Position numbers and translations under genes: made by a program | DNA from: Armatimonadota bacterium | Lineage (GTDB): Bacteria > Armatimonadota > Chthonomonadetes > Chthonomonadales > Chthonomonadaceae | Direction of reading: 5' to 3' | NCBI GenBank assembly: GCA_028871815.1 | Contig: JAGWMJ010000001.1 | Coordinates: 1-64,000 of the forward strand | DNA: 64,000 bases | Notes under the pieces: model-generated | What the model saw: the letters and a program-made list of their open reading frames with translations, nothing else | What the model was told of the DNA's origin: nothing | Databases searched by the model: none | Shown: positions 9,278 through 16,888 of the stretch, piece after piece | Layout: every line of letters begins with the position of its first letter | How positions within the stretch are numbered: the stretch's first letter is position 1

Positions 9278-10038
9278 CGTCGGAAGCCGGCTCGGCGTTC
9301 TCGCAGATCGCGCCGATCTACGATGAACTGATGCGGGGAGTACCGTACGGCAAGTGGTACAACTACGTGCTGCTGCTGCTCCAGCGCAACGGCCGGAGTC
9401 CGACGAGCGCACTGGACCTTGCCTGCGGCACCGGCACATTCAGCCTGCTGCTGGCGAAGAGCGGTATGGCGGTAACCGGTGTGGACCGCTCCGCAGGCAT
9501 GATCGACGAGGCCCGCCGAAAAGCGTCCGCACAAAACCTGGATGTTCGATACCTGGTACAGGAAGCCAGCGCTCTCGACGTCGGCGGCGAGCCGTTCGAT
9601 CTGTGCGTATGCCTCTTCGACAGTCTCAACTATATCCTGGATGACACCGCCCTGCTGCAGTGCTTCTCGCGCGTGCGCAGCAGCTTGACGCCACGCGCCG
9701 CGTTCATCTTTGACATGAACACGGAGTTCGCCCTGGCCAACGAGTTCTTTGACCAGGAGGTGCTGGATGAGGAGGAGCCTCTACGCCACCGGTGGCTCAG
9801 TCGCTATGATGCAGATACGGGCCTGTGCCGCGTCGAGATGGAGTTCTGGATTCGCCGGCAGGACGGCACGGACGAGATGCTGCACGAAACCCATGTTCAA
9901 CGGGCGCCCTCCGTGGAACAGGTGACACGCCTGTTGATGTTGGCGGGATTCCGTCGCGTGGAGGCGTTCAACAGCTTCACCCTGGCGCCACCGGGCCCGT
10001 GCTCCGACCGGGTGCATTATGTAGCGTTACCTGCATAG
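9274..10038 (+). CDS. Class I SAM-dependent methyltransferase
   Basis: A 254-residue methyltransferase with a Rossmann-like SAM site. Motif I is ALDLACGTGTFSLLLA, motif II is VTGVDRSAGMI, and the post-motif region is FDLCVCLFDSLNYI. Such CFDSLNY-type proteins are common among small-molecule or uncharacterised methyltransferases. The start at 9274 overlaps the GNAT stop codon (ATGA), which is why I prefer it to earlier in-frame starts. The acceptor is unknown. Confidence 0.85.
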   Translation: MTSEAGSAFSQIAPIYDELMRGVPYGKWYNYVLLLLQRNGRSPTSALDLACGTGTFSLLLAKSGMAVTGVDRSAGMIDEARRKASAQNLDVRYLVQEASALDVGGEPFDLCVCLFDSLNYILDDTALLQCFSRVRSSLTPRAAFIFDMNTEFALANEFFDQEVLDEEEPLRHRWLSRYDADTGLCRVEMEFWIRRQDGTDEMLHETHVQRAPSVEQVTRLLMLAGFRRVEAFNSFTLAPPGPCSDRVHYVALPA

Positions 10039-10130
10039 CAAACCGTTTCCGATACCGAAGAGACTCAACAACCAGTCGGAGCGGTCTGGCGTGGATTCTG
10101 GTTAATAGGGTTACTTTAGCTATAAGTTTA

Positions 10131-10161
10131 TTGACATACCATACGATCAAGCAGGTACACT
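10131..10161 (+). promoter_or_regulatory. Putative sigma70-type promoter for lysA-M50-trpS
   Basis: TTGACA at 10131-10136 and TACACT at 10156-10161 are separated by 19 bases and lie in a locally AT-rich stretch (TATAAGTTTATTG) that stands out in this GC-rich region. It is 64 bases before the chosen lysA start. The spacer is two bases longer than ideal. Confidence 0.5.
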
Positions 10162-10224
10162 GGCGCGTGACAGAGCGGCCTGCGGCGACGCATGGCCGCG
10201 ATTTTTTGCTATCAGAGGATTCGC

Positions 10225-11586
10225 GTGCCGATACATCTGCAAGGAACGCAAGCGATCAGCGACCAGGGCCACCTGACGGTTGGAGGCTGCGACACGGTTG
10301 CCCTGGCGGCGGAATTCGGCACTCCGCTCTATGTACTGGACGAGGATGCGCTGCGGGGCAACCTCAATCGGTACCGCACGGCATTTGAACAGGCGTACCC
10401 CCGCTGTCGCTGCTACTTCGCCGGTAAGGCCCTGCTGAATCTCGCCGTGGTGCGCATAGTGGATGAGGCTGGCTGGAACCTGGATGTAGCGACGGAGGGC
10501 GAATTGGCGGTCGCCGTGGCGGCCGGACTACCGGCGGCGCGAATCGCGTTTCACGGCAGCAACAAGTCGATGGGTGAAGTGATGGCCGGCCTGGGCGCCG
10601 GCATTGGCCACTTTGTGCTGGACAATCAGCACGAACTGGAACTGCTGCGCACGGCCACGGCACAGACCGGCAAGCGAGTGCGTGTCATGGTGAGGTGCAC
10701 GCCCGGTGTGGATCCGCAAACGCACCGGCTGATTCGAACCGGGCAGGCGGATACCAAATTCGGCTTTAACATCACCGATGGCTCGGCGCTGAAGGCGGTT
10801 GCCGGCGTGCTGGATACCCCTCATCTGCATTTTGTAGGCCTCCACTGTCACATCGGATCGCAGTTGCAGGATGCGGAGACACACGAGCAGGCAGCGGCGA
10901 TTATGGCGTCGCTTACGCGCGAAGTTCACGCTCAACTAGGCGCCCGGGTGGAGGAGCTGAATCTTGGTGGCGGGCTTGGCGTCCGCTACAGCGACGCCGA
11001 CCATCCGCCTACCTACGCGGAGTTTGCCGCACGGGTCTCCGGCGCTTTGAAGGCTGCGCTGGCAATGGATGAGGATCGCCTGCCGGTACTGGGCCTGGAA
11101 CCGGGCAGATCCATCGCCGCCGAGGCCGGCTTGACGCTCTACACGGTCGGAGCGATTAAATCGGTTCCGGTTTCGGAGCCGGCCGGACGTAGAAAGTACG
11201 TTTCGATTGATGGAGGCATGTCAGACAATCCGCGGCCTCAGATGTACGGTGCAGTTTACAGCTGTGTGGTGGCAAATCGAGCGAACGAGCCGCACACGGA
11301 AGTCTGTGCACTCGCGGGCAAACATTGTGAGACCGACGTATTGGTGCAGCGGGCGCATCTGGCGCACGTTGAGGCGGGCGACACGGTAGCGGTACAGACC
11401 ACAGGCGCCTATAACTCTACGATGGCCAGCAACTATAACCGAATGCCAAGACCTGCGATGGTGTTGGTTGGCGCAGGTAAGCCTGACTTGATTGTAGAGC
11501 GGGAGTCGTTATCGGATTTGCTCCGCCGGGAGCGCGTTCCGGAGCGGCTTGCCAGGCGTCCGGCCGCCAACGTGGCAGTGAACTGA
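10225..11586 (+). CDS. lysA: Diaminopimelate decarboxylase
   Basis: A PLP-dependent decarboxylase of the last step of lysine synthesis (meso-diaminopimelate to L-lysine), 453 residues. Alanine-racemase-type barrel motifs are visible: the PLP lysine in CYFAGKALLN, the LHCHIGSQ segment, ELNLGGGLGVRY, GLEPGRSI, and the C-terminal ASNYNRMPRPA. I start at GTG 10225, which has an AGAGG Shine-Dalgarno; an in-frame ATG at 10192 lacks one. It is followed after 15 bases by a site-2 protease gene and then trpS, probably one transcript. Confidence 0.93.
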   Translation: MPIHLQGTQAISDQGHLTVGGCDTVALAAEFGTPLYVLDEDALRGNLNRYRTAFEQAYPRCRCYFAGKALLNLAVVRIVDEAGWNLDVATEGELAVAVAAGLPAARIAFHGSNKSMGEVMAGLGAGIGHFVLDNQHELELLRTATAQTGKRVRVMVRCTPGVDPQTHRLIRTGQADTKFGFNITDGSALKAVAGVLDTPHLHFVGLHCHIGSQLQDAETHEQAAAIMASLTREVHAQLGARVEELNLGGGLGVRYSDADHPPTYAEFAARVSGALKAALAMDEDRLPVLGLEPGRSIAAEAGLTLYTVGAIKSVPVSEPAGRRKYVSIDGGMSDNPRPQMYGAVYSCVVANRANEPHTEVCALAGKHCETDVLVQRAHLAHVEAGDTVAVQTTGAYNSTMASNYNRMPRPAMVLVGAGKPDLIVERESLSDLLRRERVPERLARRPAANVAVN

Positions 11587-11601
11587 TCGAATGGACTCCC
11601 G

Positions 11602-12255
11602 ATGACGTTTACCGGCTTTGCAATTGGTCTGATAGTTATTGTTCTAGGCCTATCCTTGCACGAGTTTGGGCACGCGCTAGCGGCTGATCGTCTCGGCGAT
11701 CCCGGCCCGCGTGCTGCTGGGCGCTTGACCATCCGGCCGGATCGGCACATGGAACTGTTTGGGTTTGTTTTTATTGTCATTACACTGTATGCCGGATTCG
11801 GGCTAGGTTGGGCCAAGCCGGTAATGGTGAATCCGCGATGGTTCCGCAGGCCAAAGCGCGACATGATGCTGGTTGCCTTGGCGGGGCCGGCCATGAACCT
11901 GGCTCAGGCGCTGGCGTTTGCGCTGGCCTTGCGGCTGTTATTTGTGGTCGCGCCGGTATTCTACGGACATGCCGCGCTTGCGGCGTTTATACTGAGGATT
12001 TGTGCAGCTGGAGTGATCCTGAACATCGCGTTGATGCTTTTCAACCTGCTGCCGATCTTTCCACTGGACGGCTCGAAGGTTGTCGCCGGCCTGATGCCGG
12101 ATCGGATGTCGATGGCATGGACGGCCTTCGGCCAACGGTACGGTGCACTCTGTCTGATCGGACTATTCCTGCTCGGTGGGCGGCTTCTCGGCAACACGCT
12201 TGAGCCCGCAACATTTCATTTGGCACGCCTGCTGATGCCGGCAGGGCTCTTCTAG
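11602..12255 (+). CDS. Site-2-protease-like membrane metalloprotease (peptidase M50)
   Basis: A 217-residue integral membrane zinc protease of the rhomboid-sized S2P/M50 group, which cleaves membrane-embedded substrates. Zinc motif HEFGH is in the first helix (GLSLHEFGHALAADRLG), and the second metal-binding signature is LFNLLPIFPLDGSK near the C-terminus. Five or so hydrophobic segments are visible. There is no PDZ domain. It lies between lysA and trpS; small M50 genes next to trpS are frequent in several phyla. The physiological substrate is unknown. Confidence 0.9.
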   Translation: MTFTGFAIGLIVIVLGLSLHEFGHALAADRLGDPGPRAAGRLTIRPDRHMELFGFVFIVITLYAGFGLGWAKPVMVNPRWFRRPKRDMMLVALAGPAMNLAQALAFALALRLLFVVAPVFYGHAALAAFILRICAAGVILNIALMLFNLLPIFPLDGSKVVAGLMPDRMSMAWTAFGQRYGALCLIGLFLLGGRLLGNTLEPATFHLARLLMPAGLF

Positions 12256-12269
12256 TCGGAGGTAGAGCG

Positions 12270-13298
12270 GTGGATCCGGATCATCCTGGCGCCGGTGGGC
12301 GCCGACGCCTTTTAAGCGGAATGCAGCCGACCGGTGACGGCGCGCTGCACCTGGGAAACCTGGAAGGCGCGCTAAGAAACTGGATCGCGCTGCAGAACGA
12401 TTACGAGATGTTCTGCTGTATTGTGGATTGGCACGCCCTCACGACACGGTACGACGACTCACGGGCTATTGGCCCCGCGTGCCGGCAGGTGGCTGCAGAT
12501 TACATCGCTTCGGGCCTGGACCCGGCACGGTGCGCGATCTTCTTGCAGAGCATGGTGAAGGAGCACGCCGAGCTACACCTCCTGCTCTCAATGATCACGC
12601 CGGTCGGATGGCTGGAGCGCGTGCCAACGTACAAGGAAAAACGCGACCTGTTGGCCGAGCGCGGGGTCGGTGACGAATCGGTTTCGTACGGCCTGCTTGG
12701 CTATCCGGTACTTCAGGCGTCGGATATTCTGGTGTACCGGGCACATGTGGTGCCCGTTGGCCGCGATCAGGCAGCGCATCTGGAGGTGACGCGGGAGATA
12801 GCGCGCCGCTTCAACCGGCTTTATGGACCCGTGTTTCCGGAGCCGGAGGCAGTGATTCCTGCAACCGCGGCTGCAGTTCCGGGACTGGACGGTCGCAAGA
12901 TGTCGAAATCGTACGGCAACGCGATCTATATGCGCGACACCGCCGACGAGGTTGCGGCAAAGATACGAGGCGCTTTCACAACGCCGACCAAAATCCGCAA
13001 GTCCGACCCGGGCGTGCCGGAGAGCTGCGTGGTCTGTCAGCTTCGCCGTCTGTACGATCCTTCCGGATACAGAGCGTCCTGGGACGAGGATCGGGCCGGC
13101 GAGCGCGGATGCATGCAGAGCAAGACCGAGCTGATTGAAATCGTGAACTCTGTTCTCGAGCCGATTCGCGTGCGGCGGGCCGAACTGCTGGCCGATCCCG
13201 TTGAACTTGACCGCGTGCTGATGGCCGGAGCCGAGAAAGCGCGACCTGTAGCGGCCGACACGCTGAAGCAAGTGCGCGAGGCTATAGGACTGCCGTAG
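12270..13298 (+). CDS. trpS: Tryptophanyl-tRNA synthetase
   Basis: A 342-residue class Ic synthetase that charges tRNA-Trp. The ATP-site motifs are HLGN (residues 27-30, in GALHLGNLEGALRNW) and KMSKS (in GLDGRKMSKSYGN). Other family marks are LQASDILVYRAHVVPVGRDQ and the C-terminal anticodon-binding helices ending VREAIGLP. It starts at GTG 12270 with a GGAGG Shine-Dalgarno. Length is standard. It follows the M50 protease by 14 bases. Confidence 0.96.
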   Translation: MDPDHPGAGGRRRLLSGMQPTGDGALHLGNLEGALRNWIALQNDYEMFCCIVDWHALTTRYDDSRAIGPACRQVAADYIASGLDPARCAIFLQSMVKEHAELHLLLSMITPVGWLERVPTYKEKRDLLAERGVGDESVSYGLLGYPVLQASDILVYRAHVVPVGRDQAAHLEVTREIARRFNRLYGPVFPEPEAVIPATAAAVPGLDGRKMSKSYGNAIYMRDTADEVAAKIRGAFTTPTKIRKSDPGVPESCVVCQLRRLYDPSGYRASWDEDRAGERGCMQSKTELIEIVNSVLEPIRVRRAELLADPVELDRVLMAGAEKARPVAADTLKQVREAIGLP

Positions 13299-13443
13299 CG
13301 GAACCCGGCGAGAGCCGGTTCACCATCGGCCCCAGGCCGGTTTCAGGCTGCAGTCGGACGGATCCGAAAAATGATTTCCGGCCCGATACTTTTCGGCCCG
13401 CCCGGCCGTCACCTCTATAACCTGTGACATCTTTGGAGGAACT

Positions 13444-14607
13444 ATGGTCGCTGCAACCGAGATTGGGAATACCTTGAACGCCACCCTGCCCTGCAGGGAT
13501 CTCTACGAGGCGGTGCAGACGGTGGCTCACGCCGTGAGCGACCGTACCACCATCGCTATACTCTCTCACATACTGATCGAGTCCGAGGAGGGCGCCCTGC
13601 GACTGATCGGATACGATGGCGAAGCATTGAGCATGAGCTGCCGCGTGGCCGCCAGCGTTTCGCGGCAGGGAATGCTGACGGCGCCGGCAAAAACACTGGT
13701 CGGCGTTCTGAGCAATCTGACCGAAAACCGCGACGTGGATATCTCCAGCGACGTCGGTTCCACCGTGCAGATTCACTGCGAGCGCTCCACAACGAAGGTT
13801 TTGGGCCGTTCTCCCGCCGATTTTGTACGCCCGCCGGACTTGCGAAACGACGCTGTGTGCACCGTGCCGCAAGTTTTGCTGCGCGAGATGATCCGCCAAA
13901 CGGCGTTCGCCGTCTCGGGAGATGAAACGCGCCGGACACTCAACGGCGTGTTGATGTCGTTTGACGGCGAGACGCTGCGGATGGTGGCTACCGATACGCA
14001 TCGGCTGGCGCTGCGAACCACCGAGGTCGGGAGTGGGGCCGTGGTGCGAGACGCCATTGTGCCGGCCCGCACTATCAAGGAGCTTGGCCGCCTCCTTACC
14101 GATGCTGCCGGCGACGTGACGATAACCCTTTCGGGGAACCAGGTGCGGTTTGACCTGCCGGGTGAGACCGAGACACAGATCGGCTCGACGCTCATCGAAG
14201 GCCAGTTCCCAAACTACAACCGGGTTATTCCCGGCCAGTACAACAAACGCGTGACCATGAACACCTCGGCGCTGACCCAAGCGCTGCGCCGCGCGCAGGT
14301 TGTAGCCCGTGAGAATGCCGGACGCGTGATGATGACGGTCGGACAGGATACCGTAGAACTGAGTGCCGAGAGCGCGATTGTAGGGTCATCGCTGGAGGAG
14401 CTTGAGGCTTCGAGCGACGGCGACGAGATGGTGCTGGCGTTCAACGCCGGTTATCTGCTGGAAGCGCTGGCGGTGATGGAGACCGACAAGGTCCACATCG
14501 ATCTTACCGAGCCGCTCAAGCCGGCTGTGGTGCGGCCAGCTACCGAGGAGCCCGAATCGGCGACGGACCGGTTTCTGTACGTCCTGATGCCGATGCAGCT
14601 GGTGTGA
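13444..14607 (+). CDS. dnaN: DNA polymerase III beta subunit (sliding clamp)
   Basis: A 387-residue clamp that tethers the replicative polymerase to DNA. Three successive clamp domains can be seen: N-terminal TIAILSHILIESEEGALRL; middle QTAFAVSGDETRRTLNGVL and MVATDTHRLAL; C-terminal ending LYVLMPMQLV, the typical terminal strand. A TTTGGAGGAACT Shine-Dalgarno precedes the ATG. Unlike the classical dnaA-dnaN-recF cluster, it follows trpS and is followed by a decayed accessory islet. No dnaA or recF is in the window. Confidence 0.96.
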   Translation: MVAATEIGNTLNATLPCRDLYEAVQTVAHAVSDRTTIAILSHILIESEEGALRLIGYDGEALSMSCRVAASVSRQGMLTAPAKTLVGVLSNLTENRDVDISSDVGSTVQIHCERSTTKVLGRSPADFVRPPDLRNDAVCTVPQVLLREMIRQTAFAVSGDETRRTLNGVLMSFDGETLRMVATDTHRLALRTTEVGSGAVVRDAIVPARTIKELGRLLTDAAGDVTITLSGNQVRFDLPGETETQIGSTLIEGQFPNYNRVIPGQYNKRVTMNTSALTQALRRAQVVARENAGRVMMTVGQDTVELSAESAIVGSSLEELEASSDGDEMVLAFNAGYLLEALAVMETDKVHIDLTEPLKPAVVRPATEEPESATDRFLYVLMPMQLV

Positions 14608-15109
14608 AAATGTGCGCGCTGGAGTCTGCATCTGTGTCGCCCTCGGCTTCACGTATGAAGCCGGGGGCGCACAGTACGTCAGCACCTTCTTTGTGCGGCA
14701 CGACCTTATGCACGATCATCCTCAGTCGCACACGCTTTTCTTGACCCTCTACGAACTCGTCGGTAAGGACGGTAAGCAGTTCGTTAAACGCACGGCTTAG
14801 GACGCTCTTCGCATCGCACCGCGAACGCTTCGAGCCGGGCTGCCTTGCTGGACGGGACGGGAGGACGCCACGACGATTCTCCAGGCCCTTACGGCGTGCG
14901 GCGATGTCGGCAGACAAATCGGCGTAAGCGTCCGCCAGTAGACCGCTTGAAATGCCGGCGATCTCCGCTTTGACGAGCCAATTGGTGCATTCCGCATCGG
15001 AGCCGATTACACCAGAAAGAAATATGCAAAGTATTGCAATCTGTTTAAAATCGCTCAGTGGAGGCCGTAGTTGTCTTAAGACCGGCTCATGCGGGTCTGC
15101 TTTGAGGCG
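14608..15109 (-). other. Unassigned accessory DNA next to dnaN, with an open minus-strand frame
   Basis: On the minus strand a frame stays open from 15109 down past 14608 (it stops at 14540 inside dnaN). It encodes stretches such as DAECTNWLVKAEIAGIS, LLADAYADLSADIAARRKG and KRVRLRMIVHKVV. It directly continues the frame of the NYN pseudogene after that gene's stop. No good start codon or ribosome-binding site is visible and I do not recognise the product. A 62-codon plus-strand ORF (14612-14800) competes for the same space. Base composition is more AT-rich near 15000-15060. It may be the remains of a gene belonging to the islet. Confidence 0.3.
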
Positions 15110-15634
15110 TTACCAAGTTGGAGGCTTCGCGATCGATCCCTTTGCATCGCTCAAGTTGGCAGGAAACTGGCTCGTGCTGAGGTGGTGGACGGTGATATTA
15201 TTGAAGCTTGCTGCTACGCTTTGCAGCTTGTGATTGGGATGAGTTGTAGACGGGCGATAAATATGTACCGGCTTTCCTAGGTCTTTACAGACAATGCGCA
15301 CTGCTTCGGCTAGGTCCGAGTCATTTGAGACGAGAGCAGCAGCATCGAATCGACCTAAGTGAGCATCATGCACGAGATGGGTCGCGATGTTGTCATCAGT
15401 ACCCTTCTCTTCCGAACGACGAACAAGCACAAAACTCGGTGCCATTCCGGTGATTGGCATCCCATCCCGCAATCGCGCCTCTATTTCGGCTACCGAAGCT
15501 TCTTCGGGAAGCCTCGTCTGCTGCCCAAGGCATAGTTTCTGAGAGAAGGCATGCAAGTCCAGCCACTTATAGGCCGTCCCTTAGAGCGCACCATTGTAGA
15601 GATTGAATCCATCTATGTAAACCGAGATGTTCAC
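15110..15634 (-). pseudogene. NYN-domain (PIN-like) nuclease, interrupted by one in-frame stop
   Basis: Read from a GTG at 15634, the frame gives VNISVYIDGFNLYNGAL, then TAA at 15583-15581, then GTAYKWLDLHAFSQKLC. It continues uninterrupted to the TAA at 15110 (175 codons in all). This matches the NYN/LabA-type PIN-like RNase fold. The N-terminal catalytic Asp is in YIDGFN, the stop replaces the residue in the usual GALKGTPYKWLD motif, and the C-terminal acidic cluster is in ALVSNDSDL. No frameshift is present. The downstream ATG at 15556 would give a product lacking the catalytic Asp, so the gene is probably dead. It lies beside the ParA pseudogene, facing away from it. Confidence 0.75.
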
Positions 15635-15649
15635 AGAATGTCCTGAAAA

Positions 15650-15677
15650 GCAAAAACCGCCCGGAGGCGGTTTTTGC
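15650..15677. terminator. Bidirectional intrinsic terminator-like hairpin
   Basis: The arms AAAAACCGCC (15652-15661) and GGCGGTTTTT (15666-15675) flank a CGGA tetraloop, with a T-run on one strand and A-run-derived U-tract on the other. It is 15 bases upstream of the NYN pseudogene start. It probably terminated a gene of the ancestral element rather than the present neighbours. Confidence 0.7.
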
Positions 15678-15679
15678 AA

Positions 15680-15697
15680 CTCATGTTAAGACATGAG
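15680..15697. repeat. 7-bp inverted repeat in the partition-like region
   Basis: CTCATGT and ACATGAG are separated by four bases (TAAG), just after the terminator hairpin and 132 bases before the parA-like start. It is a possible operator of the former partition cassette; function inferred only from position. Confidence 0.3.
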
Positions 15698-15791
15698 CGG
15701 GTTATGCCGCTATTATGACATATCCGACTTAAGAGTCAAGGGTAAGAGCAAAAAGGCTCGACAATTCTCTTTGACATCTCACCTGCACTCT

Positions 15792-15824
15792 GGCAAGCCA
15801 GAAAGCCAGCAAGCAAGCCAGCGA
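15792..15824. repeat. Iteron-like AAGCCAG repeats before the parA-like pseudogene
   Basis: The heptamer AAGCCAG occurs at 15795, 15803 and 15815 in the 37 bases before the ParA start codon, forming a GCAAGCCAGC-rich tract. Related GCCAGC motifs recur at about 16496-16512 in the partner gene. Short direct repeats directly upstream of parA are typical of plasmid centromere/operator sites. A TTGACA box is at 15771-15776. Confidence 0.45.
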
Positions 15825-15828
15825 GTGG

Positions 15829-16425
15829 ATGAAGATCATTACGGTAACAGGCTTCAAAGGCGGAGCGGGTAAGAGCACTATTCGCACTCACCTTGACGCA
15901 TGTTTCAGCGCCCTGGGTCAAACCTTGCTGGTGGACGGCGCGCCAAGCCACACCGCCATCGCCCGGGCGCGATGAGGACAACTGCCCTTTGAAGTCGCTA
16001 CGGCACAGCAGAGCCTTAGGTCTGTTTCCGGAAAAGGCTGGGTTGTTTTCGACACGCCCGCCAGACCCAATAGCGAAGACCTTGCCGAATCGATCAAAGG
16101 CTGCGGTCGGCTGGTTCTACCGGCATCGCTGGGTCTCGTTAGCCTCCTCCCAGTGGTCGAGACGTTGAAGGCGCTCGGGAGTGCCAACTATCAGGCACTG
16201 ACTACGATTGTTCCGCCAAAGCCAGGCAGGGACGGGGAGGCGGCCCAAGAGGAACTGTGATCTGCCGGGTAGTCAACGTTTATCACGATTACTCGCCGGT
16301 CGGTGGATTTCACCAGAGCGACTGTAGGCGGCGTTACGGTTCGTGACTTGGCCGACCCACAACCTGCGGCAGCCTGGGTGGACTACCAAGCACTTGGCAG
16401 TGAAACCCGGGTGGCTGTTGCGTGA
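15829..16425 (+). pseudogene. ParA-family partition ATPase, three in-frame stop codons
   Basis: The single frame from ATG 15829 reads MKIITVTGFKGGAGKST (Walker A), then ALGQTLLVDGAPS, TGA at 15973, GQLPFEVATAQQSLR, WVVFDTPARPNSEDLAE (Walker B region) and VETLKALGSANYQAL. It then meets TGA at 16258 and TAG at 16270, and continues with ITRRSVDFTRA, GGVTVRDLADP and WVDYQALG to the TGA at 16423. This is the layout of small (about 200-residue) plasmid or chromosomal ParA proteins. There is no frameshift, only three nonsense changes (TGA, TGA, TAG). The usual Asp of VDGDPN is Ala here. The final stop overlaps the start of a partner gene. Confidence 0.8.
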
Positions 16426-16685
16426 AGAGGTCCGATTCTGCTTCATCCCTCTCGGACGCGATCTGGGCAGCTAGCCGGGAGCGCTTTCAGCAGGTTAGCC
16501 AGCATGCCAGCTTGTCAGAAAGACAGCCAAGAAACACGGGCGCGGCAGAGTTGGTGAACCTGTCGGCCAGGGTAGACAAGCGCCAACGCCCGCACCGGCT
16601 GATCGAAGCAAGGAGAAGCGGGATGAATCTGACTGAAGCGATCGCCGAGGCACTCAATAAGCGATCCGGTAAAGCCCCCTTATGA
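16422..16685 (+). CDS. Small ParA-partner protein (ribbon-helix-helix-like), apparently intact
   Basis: An 87-residue protein starting at a GTG that overlaps the final stop of the ParA pseudogene (GTGA), the coupling expected for a partition operon. The N-terminal half is low-complexity and polar. The C-terminal half carries LVNLSARVDKRQRPHRLIEARRSG followed by LTEAIAEALNKRSG. I recognise this as the type of small DNA-binding or adaptor partner encoded after such ParA genes. The frame is intact, but with ParA inactivated it may be a relic. Function assignment rests on gene order and the C-terminal pattern. Confidence 0.5.
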   Translation: MKRSDSASSLSDAIWAASRERFQQVSQHASLSERQPRNTGAAELVNLSARVDKRQRPHRLIEARRSGMNLTEAIAEALNKRSGKAPL

Positions 16686-16888
16686 GGCATCTGCCTGGGA
16701 CATAATCGCGTGCGTACATTGTTTAAGGGTGTTCCAGAACGGCTAACCACACGGATGACCACGTGCGGATCCGCTTGCGCACATTACAAACGATGCAACT
16801 GGTGTAGTAAGCCCGCACGTGCCGGAGCGCGGATCGAAGGGTCGGCTGCAGCGATGCACCCGAACCCTTTGCTCATCTCACTGCGCGC
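16686..16888. other. Spacer with no recognisable gene
   Basis: 203 bases between the ParA-partner gene and the end of the CRTAC1 gene. I see no credible ORF, tRNA or terminator. It may be the right edge of the inserted islet; no flanking direct repeat or integrase was found. Confidence 0.5.

Noticed and set aside
13299-14640. Replication origin near dnaN
   Set aside because: No DnaA-box cluster, AT-rich unwinding region, dnaA or recF visible around dnaN.
15829-16425. Stop-codon recoding (read-through) in the ParA frame
   Set aside because: TGA and TAG occur here and TAA in the adjacent NYN gene; no stem-loop or SECIS-like element was seen, and simple pseudogenisation explains the data better.
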